This document shows, in pieces, positions 18,725-27,222 of a stretch of DNA of 64,000 nucleotides (positions are counted from its first letter, which is position 1; the number at the start of each line of letters is the position of its first letter). The notes under the pieces were generated by a model. It did not search any database, was not told the DNA's origin, and saw nothing but the letters and a program-made list of their open reading frames with translations. Made by a program: the position numbers and the translations under genes. Source of the stretch: Neobacillus sp. PS3-40. Its GTDB lineage: Bacteria > Bacillota > Bacilli > Bacillales > Cytobacillaceae. The stretch lies in the NCBI RefSeq assembly GCF_030915485.1, contig NZ_CP133266.1:2732001-2796000 (forward strand), given 5' to 3'.

Positions 18725-20623
18725 TCATTTCTGATTAGGTATGGTTACAAATACATTCGTGTTTGTATTAATAGGCGATCTCCCAGTGCTTTTAAACTTC
18801 AATAAACGGATCGCATTAAGAATGACAATAAGCACGCTTAATTCATGAATTAACATTCCGGATGCTAGGAACACTGTCTTGGATAGTACTCCCACAAGAA
18901 GGAGGATAACAATCGAAACGGCGAAGAACATATTCTGTTGCATGTTGCGGACGGTTGCCTGAGCTAGATTTAGAGTGAATGGTAACTTTTCCATACGATC
19001 AGCCATTAAGATAATATCCGCAGTTTCCATTGCAGCATCAGTTCCTGCGCCACCCATGGCAATCCCAACATCAGCGGTTGCAATTGCTGGGGCATCATTA
19101 ATACCATCGCCAACCATTCCGACCATCAGCCCAGAGGCTTGAAGTTCCTTTATTTTTGCTACCTTTTGTTCGGGAAGTAGTCCGGCAAAATAGTCACTAA
19201 TGCCAACTTCAGCAGCAACAGTTGCGGCAGTGCGTTCATTATCACCTGTAAGCATGATCACTTTTTTGCCTGCTTTTTTTAGTAGTCTTATAGTCTCGGC
19301 AGCTTCAGGTCTTATCCTATCTGAAATGGATATGATTCCTTTTAGTTGTTGTCCATTCGCAATCATAACAGCAGTGCGACCTCTTACTTCTTCATTATAT
19401 ACATATTGTTCAATGTCATCATTTATTTTAACTTGATTGTGTGCCATCATTTTCCGGTTCCCAATTAACCAGCTGTTTCCATCGATTGAAGCGATAACTC
19501 CCATGCCTTTAAATACTTGGAAATTTTCTGGTTTTTCATTTGAAGCTACCCCTTTTTTAGCTGCCTCATCCAAAATAGCTCTTGCCAAATGGTGCTCTGA
19601 AAAGGACTCTGCTTTTGCTGAAACTGCTAGTAACTCATTTTCAGTTATTTCAATCGTTTTAATGGCGGCTACTTGAGGTTTCCCAACTGTAAGGGTACCG
19701 GTTTTATCAAAGGCAATAATGCTAAGTTTAGCAGCTCTTTCAGTAATTTCCCCACCTTTAATCAGAATACCGCGTTTTGCTCCATTCCCGATTCCAGCTA
19801 CAATTGAAACGGGTGCAGAAATCACGAGTGCACCTGGGCAAGAGATAACAAGAAAGGTGAGTGCTAGTCTAATATCTCGAGTAATAATAAATACCCCTAT
19901 CGAAAGAACGAGTATCGAAGGTGTATAGTAGGTTGCAAATTTTTCAATAAATTTTTGTGTCTTTGCTTTTGTATCTTGTGCTTCTTCGACGAGTTGTAGA
20001 ATTTTAGAGAAGGTGGTATCTTCACCAACCTTTTGAGCCTCTACCTTAAGATAGCCGTTATCGATTATGGTCCCACTAAATACTTTATCATTTGCTTTTT
20101 TCTGCACAGGAATGGATTCTCCGGTAATGGCTGCTTCATTTACATGTGCTTCCCCATCAATTACCCGTCCGTCTGCAGGTACTTTTTCACCTGAATGGAT
20201 GAAAAGAATGTCTTTCTCTTGGACATCTTCAGCTGCAATGATTTCTTCTTTACCATCTTTGACAATACGTGCTTCCAGTGGAGCAAGATCCAGTAGCGAT
20301 TTTAAGGAAGACCTCGTTTTTTCAAGTGTTCGATGTTCAAGGTATGAACCAAGTATGAACAGGAATGTAACAGCTGCCGATTCTGAATATTCTCCGATAA
20401 AAAGTGCACCAATAACAGCTACAGTAACAAGTAATTCAATGCTAATTACCTTTAGTGTAATGGCTTGGAAGGCATTTTTAGCAATTGGATAGCCAGCAAG
20501 AATAGTGGCAATCCAAAAAATAATATCGGACATGATTGTAAAATGAATGAATTGAAAAACGAGAGCCGTTATGATACAGACCCCCGTGACAGAAACAAGC
20601 TTACCCTTGCTTAACCATTTCAT
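18725..20623 (-). CDS. P1B-type heavy-metal transporting ATPase
   Basis: 632 residues. Actuator TGES at 167-170, transport-site motif S-CPG-A at 261-265 in the sixth helix, phosphorylation loop DKTGTLT from residue 306, HP dipeptide region SEHHLARAI, and the hinge GDGINDAPA. The ion motif is CPG rather than CPC/SPC. That variant is found in some Firmicute P1B pumps, so the metal is uncertain (Zn, Cd, Co, Fe or Cu). No N-terminal HMA domain is fused; a separate HMA protein is encoded 38 bp upstream. AGGAGGGAAC precedes the ATG. It is followed at once by the Crp/Fnr gene. Confidence 0.93.
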   Translation of the reverse strand: MKWLSKGKLVSVTGVCIITALVFQFIHFTIMSDIIFWIATILAGYPIAKNAFQAITLKVISIELLVTVAVIGALFIGEYSESAAVTFLFILGSYLEHRTLEKTRSSLKSLLDLAPLEARIVKDGKEEIIAAEDVQEKDILFIHSGEKVPADGRVIDGEAHVNEAAITGESIPVQKKANDKVFSGTIIDNGYLKVEAQKVGEDTTFSKILQLVEEAQDTKAKTQKFIEKFATYYTPSILVLSIGVFIITRDIRLALTFLVISCPGALVISAPVSIVAGIGNGAKRGILIKGGEITERAAKLSIIAFDKTGTLTVGKPQVAAIKTIEITENELLAVSAKAESFSEHHLARAILDEAAKKGVASNEKPENFQVFKGMGVIASIDGNSWLIGNRKMMAHNQVKINDDIEQYVYNEEVRGRTAVMIANGQQLKGIISISDRIRPEAAETIRLLKKAGKKVIMLTGDNERTAATVAAEVGISDYFAGLLPEQKVAKIKELQASGLMVGMVGDGINDAPAIATADVGIAMGGAGTDAAMETADIILMADRMEKLPFTLNLAQATVRNMQQNMFFAVSIVILLLVGVLSKTVFLASGMLIHELSVLIVILNAIRLLKFKSTGRSPINTNTNVFVTIPNQK

Positions 20624-20661
20624 GTTAGTTCCCTCCTATTGAAAAAGGTTTTTCGGATATA

Positions 20662-20883
20662 CTAGGAAATTTTCTTTGAAAGAACATCGCTTCCTAGCTT
20701 TGTAAGTATTCCTTCATATTCTTCAGGGCTTCCTGTGGTTTCGTCAAACTTGATTTTAACCTTCGCTGCATTGAAAAGAACTTTTACCTCATTAACACCT
20801 GGTTGTGTAGACATAACTTTTTCAATTTTTTGTACACAGCTAGGGCAAATAAAATCATCAACTTGGAATGTAATATTTTTCAT
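20662..20883 (-). CDS. Heavy-metal-associated (HMA) domain protein, CopZ-like
   Basis: 73 residues with a beta-alpha-beta-beta-alpha-beta ferredoxin-like HMA pattern and metal-binding CPSC (C13, C16). The residues around it (DDFICPSCVQKIEKVM) differ from the usual M-x-C-x-x-C, with Ile before the first Cys. It is the first gene of an operon with the P1B ATPase, which lacks its own HMA domain, so it probably delivers metal to it. GGGAGAGATAA precedes the ATG. Confidence 0.9.
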   Translation of the reverse strand: MKNITFQVDDFICPSCVQKIEKVMSTQPGVNEVKVLFNAAKVKIKFDETTGSPEEYEGILTKLGSDVLSKKIS

Positions 20884-20917
20884 TATTTATCTCTCCCTTT
20901 TGTTTTCTTATGTCTTT

Positions 20918-20959
20918 ATCATATAACCCTTTCCATCAAATAACTTTGATGTAGGTCAA
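20918..20959 (-). promoter_or_regulatory. FNR-like operator and promoter of the HMA/ATPase/Crp operon
   Basis: TTGAT-GTAG-GTCAA at 20946-20959 matches the Fnr consensus TTGAT-N4-ATCAA in 9 of 10 positions. The minus-strand -10 TATGAT lies at 20923-20918. Taking +1 about seven bases on, near 20911, the box centre is at -41.5, the classic class II activation position. The operon's own Crp/Fnr protein is the obvious candidate ligand. Confidence 0.7.
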
Positions 20960-21120
20960 ATTGAGAAAGATATTTTTATACTAAATGGTTCAGGCATTAT
21001 CTAATAATTGTATGGTACTTGAGTACCCATTTAAGATAAGATGTTTTTAACTAGATATTTGCACATAGAATTATATATTGGGATGTAAGGTGATAAAGAG
21101 AAAAAGGAAGGAGTGAGAGC

Positions 21121-22191
21121 TTGACGAAACGAATGATAAAAAAACAAGAACTGGCAATTTTGAAGCGTGAACTTCATTATTTAGAGGAATCAGGGATTTT
21201 ATTGGGGAGTAAGGTAACTGAGATCCAGGAGATATACCAAGTAGAGGAACGCCTTTCTTTTACAAAAACTCTTTTATATGTAGGATCGGTCTTGATTGGA
21301 GCAGGAATCCTTAGTTTCATTGCAAGTAACTGGGGAGATATTGGAAAGCTAACTAAGTTTATTTTTATTATTGTTATGTTTTTAGGTTGTAATTTAGCTG
21401 GATTCGGAATGGAAAAAACCTATCCAAAGACATCAAGAAGCCTTTATTATTTGGGTGTGTTAGTGTTTGGAGCAGGGATTTTTCTTGTTAGGCAAATGTT
21501 TCATTTTGGGGGAGATTTTCAGGCTGCCTTTTTATGGTGGTCGCTGGGTATTATACCATTAGCCTGGGCATTACGGGATAAATGGATTCTACTGCTTGCT
21601 TCTATTTTTGCCTTCATCTATATGACAGATGGCTCATTTATTCAAGGGGAAAGTATCCCTTATTGGATACTCCTTTGGATTGTAGCAATATATATAATAA
21701 ATGAAAAGATTGGCTTTTCAAAAGCAACAGGCTTTGTGGCGGGATTTCTACCACTCATCTTTATCGGAATTGTATTTAACTCCATTACCAAAGGGCATGA
21801 AGATTATTTGTATGTGCTAGGTCTTATATATCTTGCAATCGGGATATTTATTGTCCTCACTCGGATAAAGATAAAAGAGATTTACATGATAGTTGGATAT
21901 CTTGTTCATGGTGGGGCAGCACTTATGTTGTCATTTGGAGATGTCTGGCCCGTCGATTGGATCTATATCCCTTTCTCAATCCTGTATCTTTTATTTGTTT
22001 TGTATTTGGTGAAAAAGGGAAGTTTACTAAGTATTATCATCCTCTGCGCTATGATTTTCCGCTTTTATCTTGATATATCTTTTGAGTTTTTGCCAAAGTC
22101 TTTCGTTTTTATCATAGGCGGACTCCTCTTGCTTGGGTTTGGTTTTTATTTTGAAAAGCAAAGGAAAAAAGGAGGGGGATCGCATGAATAA
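21121..22191 (+). CDS. DUF2157 integral membrane protein
   Basis: 356 residues from a TTG start that has AAGGAGTGAG seven bases upstream. A cytoplasmic N-terminal helix pair (KKQELAILKRELHYLEESGI) is followed by about ten membrane helices, including the DUF2157 landmark GAGILSFIASNWGDIGKLTKF. Function is unknown in the family. The end overlaps the next gene by 8 bp, and that gene encodes a GDYXXLXY protein. The two families often travel together. Confidence 0.85.
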   Translation: MTKRMIKKQELAILKRELHYLEESGILLGSKVTEIQEIYQVEERLSFTKTLLYVGSVLIGAGILSFIASNWGDIGKLTKFIFIIVMFLGCNLAGFGMEKTYPKTSRSLYYLGVLVFGAGIFLVRQMFHFGGDFQAAFLWWSLGIIPLAWALRDKWILLLASIFAFIYMTDGSFIQGESIPYWILLWIVAIYIINEKIGFSKATGFVAGFLPLIFIGIVFNSITKGHEDYLYVLGLIYLAIGIFIVLTRIKIKEIYMIVGYLVHGGAALMLSFGDVWPVDWIYIPFSILYLLFVLYLVKKGSLLSIIILCAMIFRFYLDISFEFLPKSFVFIIGGLLLLGFGFYFEKQRKKGGGSHE

Positions 22192-22696
22192 AAGAACGAA
22201 ATATCTGCTATTAGCTTGTGCTGTGCCAGTGCTCATCCTTTTAGGTATGTGTGTAACTCCTCTATACACCATTATGAATGGAGACGATATCCTTCTCCAA
22301 ACTAGACCAATTGATCCGTCAGATCCTTTTAGTGGCGACTATGTTTCACTACAATACGAAGCAGAACAAGTGCCACAAGAGATGGTAGAAACTAAAATAC
22401 TAAAAGATAACCAATATGGAACAAAAGTTTATGTTCTTCTTAAAAAAAAGAATGGTGTTCATACTCCAATCAAAGTCACCCTTGAAAAGCCCAAAAAAGG
22501 AATTTACTTAAAAGGTGTGTTGAACTATATAGATGATCGTGAAAAATTAGTCTACCTCCAATATAGTTTGGATAAATACTATGTGGAGGATAATACAGGA
22601 ACCAAATGGGAAAATGCCGCTCTTAAAGGTGGGGTTCGGGCAAAAGTAAAAGTGAAAAATGGGTATGCGATGTTAGTGGGTATCGAGAAAAAATAA
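22184..22696 (+). CDS. GDYXXLXY-domain protein
   Basis: 170 residues with one N-terminal membrane anchor (LLACAVPVLILLGMCVTPLYT) and an extracytoplasmic domain holding the family signature PFSGDYVSLQY near residue 48. GGAGGGGGATCGC precedes the ATG at 22184, inside the DUF2157 gene, so the longer in-frame extension is rejected. It probably works with the upstream membrane protein. The function of the pair is unknown to me. Confidence 0.85.
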   Translation: MNKRTKYLLLACAVPVLILLGMCVTPLYTIMNGDDILLQTRPIDPSDPFSGDYVSLQYEAEQVPQEMVETKILKDNQYGTKVYVLLKKKNGVHTPIKVTLEKPKKGIYLKGVLNYIDDREKLVYLQYSLDKYYVEDNTGTKWENAALKGGVRAKVKVKNGYAMLVGIEKK

Positions 22697-22702
22697 AGGT
22701 GC

Positions 22703-22740
22703 CAGGCATCATCTGAATTTTAGATGGTGCCTGATCTTTC
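22703..22740 (+). terminator. Terminator of the DUF2157 pair
   Basis: CAGGCATCATCT (22703) and AGATGGTGCCTG (22722) pair over 12 bp with a G-T wobble, followed by ATCTTTCT. Confidence 0.75.
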
Positions 22741-22776
22741 TATTTAACTATAATAATAAAACTGCATTATTTTCTT

Positions 22777-22842
22777 AATCAAACGTTTGATTGAAGTTTA
22801 ATGAGTCCAATACTATCAAGGACAAATAGCGATACACAATTG
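22777..22842 (+). repeat. AATCAAACGTTTGATT element, copy 1
   Basis: Begins with the palindrome AATCAAACGTTTGATTGAA and ends about 65 bp later with GATACACAATTG. Related copies lie at 24.39, 34.58, 37.28, 39.25 and 52.55 kb. Confidence 0.65.
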
Positions 22843-22927
22843 AAAGAGTTGAAAATAATTTACATTTTTTCGGAATATTAATTTATATACCCTTCGACCT
22901 GTTGAAATTGTAAAAAGGGGGCTGAAA

Positions 22928-23317
22928 ATGCTGCATCATATTGAAATTTATGTTTCCGATTTAACGAAGACCATTACATTCTGGGATTGGTTATTTACTG
23001 AATTGAACTATGAGAAATATCAAAAATGGGATAATGGAATCAGTTGGAAATATAGGGAAACATACATTGTGTTTGTTCAGGCAGAAGAACGATTTATGGA
23101 TGTTCCTTTCCATCGCTGTAGAGTAGGTCTAAATCATTTAGCTTTTCATGCAAAATCAAAGGAACATGTAAATGAACTAACAGGTAAATTAAAGGAAAGA
23201 GGAATAAAAATTCTATATTCTGATAAGCATCCCTATGCCGGGGGAACAAAACATTATGCTGTCTACTTTGAAGATCCAGACAGGATAAAAGTAGAAATAG
23301 TAGCCCCAGTAGAATAG
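22928..23317 (+). CDS. VOC-family (glyoxalase-like) protein
   Basis: 129 residues in the beta-alpha-beta-beta-beta repeat of the vicinal oxygen chelate fold. Likely metal ligands are His in MLHHIEIYVSD, His in VGLNHLAFHA and Glu in IKVEIVAPVE. AAAGGGGGC precedes the ATG. Its substrate is unknown; fosfomycin/glyoxalase/dioxygenase-type roles all occur in the family. It is followed by a dipeptidase gene after 57 bp, perhaps co-transcribed. Confidence 0.85.
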   Translation: MLHHIEIYVSDLTKTITFWDWLFTELNYEKYQKWDNGISWKYRETYIVFVQAEERFMDVPFHRCRVGLNHLAFHAKSKEHVNELTGKLKERGIKILYSDKHPYAGGTKHYAVYFEDPDRIKVEIVAPVE

Positions 23318-23374
23318 GATATCTATGTTATAATTTTAATAATATTTGAAAAATACCGAAATTGGGGGATTAAA

Positions 23375-24307
23375 ATGAAAATAATTGACCTGCATTGTGA
23401 TGCATTACTAAGGTTAGAAGAGGCAAAAGGTTCATTGAATTTTGCTAATGCCCCGGAATTACATACAAATAAGGAACGATTAAAGCAAGGAAACATGCTG
23501 GTTCAGTGCTTTGCGATCTTTATTTACCCTGAGATAAAGTCAGATCAAAAGTTTCAAGTAGCACTTGAACAAATTAATTATTTTTATCAAGAGGTTCTTG
23601 GGAAGAATCCTGAAATGAAGCATATAAAGGAATGGTCTGATTTTGGTCGTCTACAGGACGGTGAAATCGGCGCAATGTTAACACTTGAGGGTGTCGATGC
23701 AATTGGCAATGATTTAACAAAACTACATACACTTTATCAGCTTGGTGTTCGTTCTGTGGGCCTTACATGGAATAATGGCAATTTAGCGGCAGATGGTGCA
23801 GGTGAACCACGAGGGGGAGGATTAACCCTTTTCGGGAAGGAAATTGTTCAATGTAACAATGAACATAAAATTTTGACAGATGTTTCCCATTTAAGTGAAA
23901 AAGCCTTTTGGGATGTTATCGAACTGGCGAAATATCCAATAGCAAGCCACTCTAATTCGAAAACAATCTGCGATCATCCAAGGAATTTATCGGATGACCA
24001 AGCTTTAGCCATGTTCAAAAGTGGTGGGAGGATTCATCTTGTTTATTGTCCTCCTTTTGTAAAAGAGGATGGATTTGCAACAATTACTGATCTTTTAAAG
24101 CATATTGATCATTTTTGTTCATTAGGTGGAGTTAAACAAATTGGCCTAGGGTCTGATTTTGATGGAATCGAGACGTTTATTACTGGTTTAGAAGATGCCT
24201 CCAAGAGCCAAAATCTAATTAATGAATTATTGAAGCATTACAGTGAGGATGAGGTAAGGGGATTTGCCTATCAAAATTTCCTTGACTACCATGTGTTTAG
24301 ATCATAG
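23375..24307 (+). CDS. Membrane dipeptidase (M19 family)
   Basis: A 310-residue zinc dipeptidase-like protein. Metal-binding elements are visible: H7 and D9 in IIDLHCDALL, Glu in LTLEGVDAIG, His in DVSHLSEKAFW and ASHSNSK, and the late GLGSDFDGIE. It would cleave dipeptides, including some with D-residues. There is no signal peptide, so it is likely cytoplasmic in spite of the family name. GGGGGATTAAA precedes the ATG. Confidence 0.92.
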   Translation: MKIIDLHCDALLRLEEAKGSLNFANAPELHTNKERLKQGNMLVQCFAIFIYPEIKSDQKFQVALEQINYFYQEVLGKNPEMKHIKEWSDFGRLQDGEIGAMLTLEGVDAIGNDLTKLHTLYQLGVRSVGLTWNNGNLAADGAGEPRGGGLTLFGKEIVQCNNEHKILTDVSHLSEKAFWDVIELAKYPIASHSNSKTICDHPRNLSDDQALAMFKSGGRIHLVYCPPFVKEDGFATITDLLKHIDHFCSLGGVKQIGLGSDFDGIETFITGLEDASKSQNLINELLKHYSEDEVRGFAYQNFLDYHVFRS

Positions 24308-24393
24308 GGGCTATTTGATTTTTGAATTGTCTTGGTTGACTCCTTTTAAAAATTTATTATATTAATCTAGTATAATCGTGCTTTATCGCTCTT

Positions 24394-24472
24394 GATCAAA
24401 CGTTTGATTGAATTAGAGCAGAATCAATCATGCCACGGTTTAGTGGGGATACACAATTCAAACGTTCGATTC
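24394..24472 (+). repeat. AATCAAACGTTTGATT element, copy 2
   Basis: GATCAAACGTTTGATTGAA at the left, GGGATACACAATT inside, and a second palindrome TTCAAACGTTCGATTC at the right end. This copy suggests the element is bounded by two related inverted repeats. Confidence 0.65.
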
Positions 24473-24502
24473 TCTATGTGCTTTTTTAGGATAGAAAAAT
24501 GG

Positions 24503-24531
24503 GCACCATCCAATTTGCGGATGGTGCTTTA
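24503..24531 (+). terminator. Hairpin upstream of the YesM-like kinase gene
   Basis: GCACCATCC and GGATGGTGC form a perfect 9-bp stem with a 7-nt loop, followed by TTTATG. It probably ends upstream transcription. It also overlaps the first ATG of the kinase frame, which argues that the kinase starts further downstream. Confidence 0.6.
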
Positions 24532-24581
24532 TGCTGTATTCTCTGATAAAATTTAACAGGTACATACTATATTATCGAAGG

Positions 24582-26363
24582 GTGATCATTATTTTCAGGT
24601 TACGATTAAGAACCTTGAATACTCTACGTAATCAGATATTAGCCATCTTTTTATTTGTGATGATGATTGTCCTTTTGATTGTTTCAATCATGGTATATAG
24701 ACAGGTTGGGGCAATGATGAAAAATAATGCTGAATTACAGATTCAGCAAACTGCTATCGAAGCAAATGGAAGAATGGAAACACTATATAAACAAGTTGAT
24801 ACGCTTTCTAATCAATTAGTGACGAATGGTACTGTTCAGCAGCTTCTACTTGGCTTGGTAAATGGGAAAAGGATCGATTTTGCAAACAGGCAATCATTAG
24901 TAAGCGTAATTCGAAACTTTCTTGCCTATTCGGACGGGATTTCATCCTTTGAATTATATTCAACCGAAGGGAAAAGAATTTATCCATTTGATGACAAAAA
25001 GCTATCAAGTCTCATTGAGCAAAGATGGATAAGGATAGCTGATTATGAACAAGGTCGATTAGTTTGGATAGGCAAAGACCCCAATAATAAGAATTATTCA
25101 TATGCAATTAGAAGGGTTAGTCTAATGGACCGCTGGTATTCAAATGGTGGCTATTTAGTAGTTCGGATTTCTAATAGTTATTTTCAAGTGAAAGAGAACA
25201 GCGAGGATGGAGAAAAGGGTTATATGGCACTCTTAGATCGGGATTTAGCCCCGATCACTTCCGATTATGGGATGGATATTCAAAATATACTGTTAGATGG
25301 GCGTAAAACAGTTTCTATTAACCAAAAAGAGTACATGGTTGTAAAGGAATCATCGCAATTAACAGGATGGACACTGGTTATTTTAAAGCCTATGAGCTTC
25401 CTAATGGAAGGAGTCTCGGTGGTGCGGACAGCCATTCTTTTTTCTGGAGCAATCGGTTATATCATTTTCTTAATATCTTCTATATTTATAGCAACAATGA
25501 TAACTCGTCCGATTAAAAAACTGACTAATACAATGAAGAATGCAAAAATGGACGAATTAAAACCAAATCCAGAAAGTTCTTCATCGCTTGAAATCATTGA
25601 GTTGAATAGAACCTACAACCAAATGGTGGAAAACACCAACCACTTAATTCAAGAGGTATATGAAAAGGAGCTACTTCGTAGTCGAACTGAGTTGAAAGCA
25701 TTACAAGCTCAAATTGATCCTCATTTTCTTTATAATACATTAAATGCACTTTATTGGTCTTTGGAGGAAAAAGGGGAAGAAGAATTGGGTGGGTTAGTTA
25801 TTGCAATGTCAGAGCTTTTTCGGTATACAATTGGGACGGCAAGTGATGGGTGGGTGACGATTCGTGATGAATTGAACCATATCGAACGATATCTACTTCT
25901 GATGAAAATGAGGTTAGGCGATCGATTATTATGGGATATTTCAGCACCAATTGAGTACCTTGATGTGAAGATTCCTAAGCTGACGATTCAGCCATTAGTT
26001 GAAAATGCCATTTTACATGGAATTGAGAACAAAAGAAAGCAAGGTTCTGTTTCCATTAGTATAGAAAAAGCAAGCTGTTCCTCAAATCTTATCATATCTG
26101 TACAAGATAATGGGATGGGAATCGATAGCGAAACACTTTATGATCTTAACAAAGCAATTGAAAATGATACTTTATCATCCTTAAAGGGGATGGGTATGGC
26201 ACTTACCAATGTTAATAAAAGGATTCAACTGTATTTTGACGGATTTAACTTGCAAGGACTTCATTTATATAGTGAACAGGGAAAAGGGACGAAGGTTATA
26301 TTTGAAATTCCAGGTGAAGGGGCAGGTTATGATGGCTACAAAGACAATTCTAATCGTCGATGA
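24582..26363 (+). CDS. YesM-type sensor histidine kinase
   Basis: About 593 residues. A membrane helix near LRNQILAIFLFVMMIVLLIVSIMVY (first 20 residues of the core only), an extracellular Cache-like domain of about 250 residues, a second helix, HAMP, then a His_kinase domain with H in AQIDPHFLYNTLNALYW and an HATPase with QPLVENAILHGIE and DNGMGID. The frame is open from 24531, but that ATG lies in a terminator hairpin. GTG 24582 is the likeliest start, although no ideal ribosome site is seen (ATT 24588 behind AAGGGTGAT is also possible). The partner regulator overlaps its end. It should sense xylo-oligosaccharide bound to the binding protein or outside the cell. Confidence 0.88.
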   Translation: MIIIFRLRLRTLNTLRNQILAIFLFVMMIVLLIVSIMVYRQVGAMMKNNAELQIQQTAIEANGRMETLYKQVDTLSNQLVTNGTVQQLLLGLVNGKRIDFANRQSLVSVIRNFLAYSDGISSFELYSTEGKRIYPFDDKKLSSLIEQRWIRIADYEQGRLVWIGKDPNNKNYSYAIRRVSLMDRWYSNGGYLVVRISNSYFQVKENSEDGEKGYMALLDRDLAPITSDYGMDIQNILLDGRKTVSINQKEYMVVKESSQLTGWTLVILKPMSFLMEGVSVVRTAILFSGAIGYIIFLISSIFIATMITRPIKKLTNTMKNAKMDELKPNPESSSSLEIIELNRTYNQMVENTNHLIQEVYEKELLRSRTELKALQAQIDPHFLYNTLNALYWSLEEKGEEELGGLVIAMSELFRYTIGTASDGWVTIRDELNHIERYLLLMKMRLGDRLLWDISAPIEYLDVKIPKLTIQPLVENAILHGIENKRKQGSVSISIEKASCSSNLIISVQDNGMGIDSETLYDLNKAIENDTLSSLKGMGMALTNVNKRIQLYFDGFNLQGLHLYSEQGKGTKVIFEIPGEGAGYDGYKDNSNRR

Positions 26364-27129
26364 TGAGGAAAGAACTAGACAAGGACTGAAAAAGACACTT
26401 GAGATGTGGTCTGAAGGTAAATATGAAATCATGAGTGCAGCGGATGGACCTGAGGCATATGAAATTTTTAACAAAACAAGAATTCACCTATTGATCACAG
26501 ATGTCTCCATGCCTGAAATGAATGGTTTAATGCTATTGAAAAAAATAAAGGAAAATGGTCATAAGCCAGTAGTCATGATCATTTCCGGATATCCTGATTT
26601 TGAATATGCGCAGGAAGCCATTCGACTTGGTGTCATAAATTATTTATTAAAGCCATTAAGTAAACAAAAGCTGATTGAAGCAGTAGAAGAAGCACTGGAA
26701 ACAGAAGCGAGCATTGAGAGGACAGACTATATGGAAAAGGTCACAGACCAGAAGATCTTAAGAATTGATGTCAGAGAAGATCTTTCAAAGTCCCCTATTA
26801 AAGAAGCTATGGCCTATGTAAATAATAATTTAAATCGCCAGATAAGTTTAAAGGAAGTAGCAGATTATGTTCATTTGAATGCGAGTTATTTAAGTGTCCT
26901 CTTTAAGGAACAAACCCGTTTAACATTTAGTGAATATGTAACAAGAAAAAAACTGCAAATCGCCAAAAATTTATTGCTGACAACTGATTTACCAATAGAG
27001 GAAATTGCCCAAAAGGCGGGCTATCAAACAGCAAAGTATTTTATCAAGTTATTCAAAGAGTTTGAGGGGATTACCCCGAGCAAATATAGAAAGGTTTCTG
27101 TGCTCAATGAAAGCCCTTTCCAAAAATAG
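26332..27129 (+). CDS. YesN-type AraC-family response regulator
   Basis: 265 residues. Receiver domain with D10/D11, phospho-acceptor D57 in ITDVSMPEMNG and Lys in YLLKPLS. Two AraC helix-turn-helix motifs at the C-terminus with SLKEVADYVHLNASYLSVLF and IEEIAQKAGYQTAKYFIKLF. The ATG at 26332 (or 26329) with GAAGGGGCAGG lies within the kinase gene, so kinase and regulator are coupled. It should activate the transport genes that follow. In Geobacillus-type xylan clusters the same HK/RR/ABC order serves xylo-oligosaccharide uptake. Confidence 0.9.
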   Translation: MATKTILIVDDEERTRQGLKKTLEMWSEGKYEIMSAADGPEAYEIFNKTRIHLLITDVSMPEMNGLMLLKKIKENGHKPVVMIISGYPDFEYAQEAIRLGVINYLLKPLSKQKLIEAVEEALETEASIERTDYMEKVTDQKILRIDVREDLSKSPIKEAMAYVNNNLNRQISLKEVADYVHLNASYLSVLFKEQTRLTFSEYVTRKKLQIAKNLLLTTDLPIEEIAQKAGYQTAKYFIKLFKEFEGITPSKYRKVSVLNESPFQK

Positions 27130-27138
27130 TGGAATTTT

Positions 27139-27173
27139 CCCCAATCGCGGTTACCTTACCGGGGTTTTTTTTT
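27139..27173 (+). terminator. Terminator after the two-component genes
   Basis: CCCC...GGGG with inner GGTT/ACC pairing, followed by nine T residues. The binding-protein gene therefore has its own promoter. Confidence 0.7.
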
Positions 27174-27222
27174 GATGGTAAGATTTAAGTGTAAAGAATT
27201 ATAAAATTCGGGAGGTTTTGAC

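Noticed and set aside
22777-22795. AATCAAACGTTTGATT as a CcpA cre or simple TetR/LacI operator
   Set aside because: It lacks the cre TGWAA/WCA ends, and several copies share a further 50 bp of homology, so it is better treated as a repeat element.
24531-24581. Start of the YesM-like kinase at ATG 24531
   Set aside because: That ATG lies in the T-run of a 9-bp hairpin and lacks a ribosome site; the family's N-terminus begins later.
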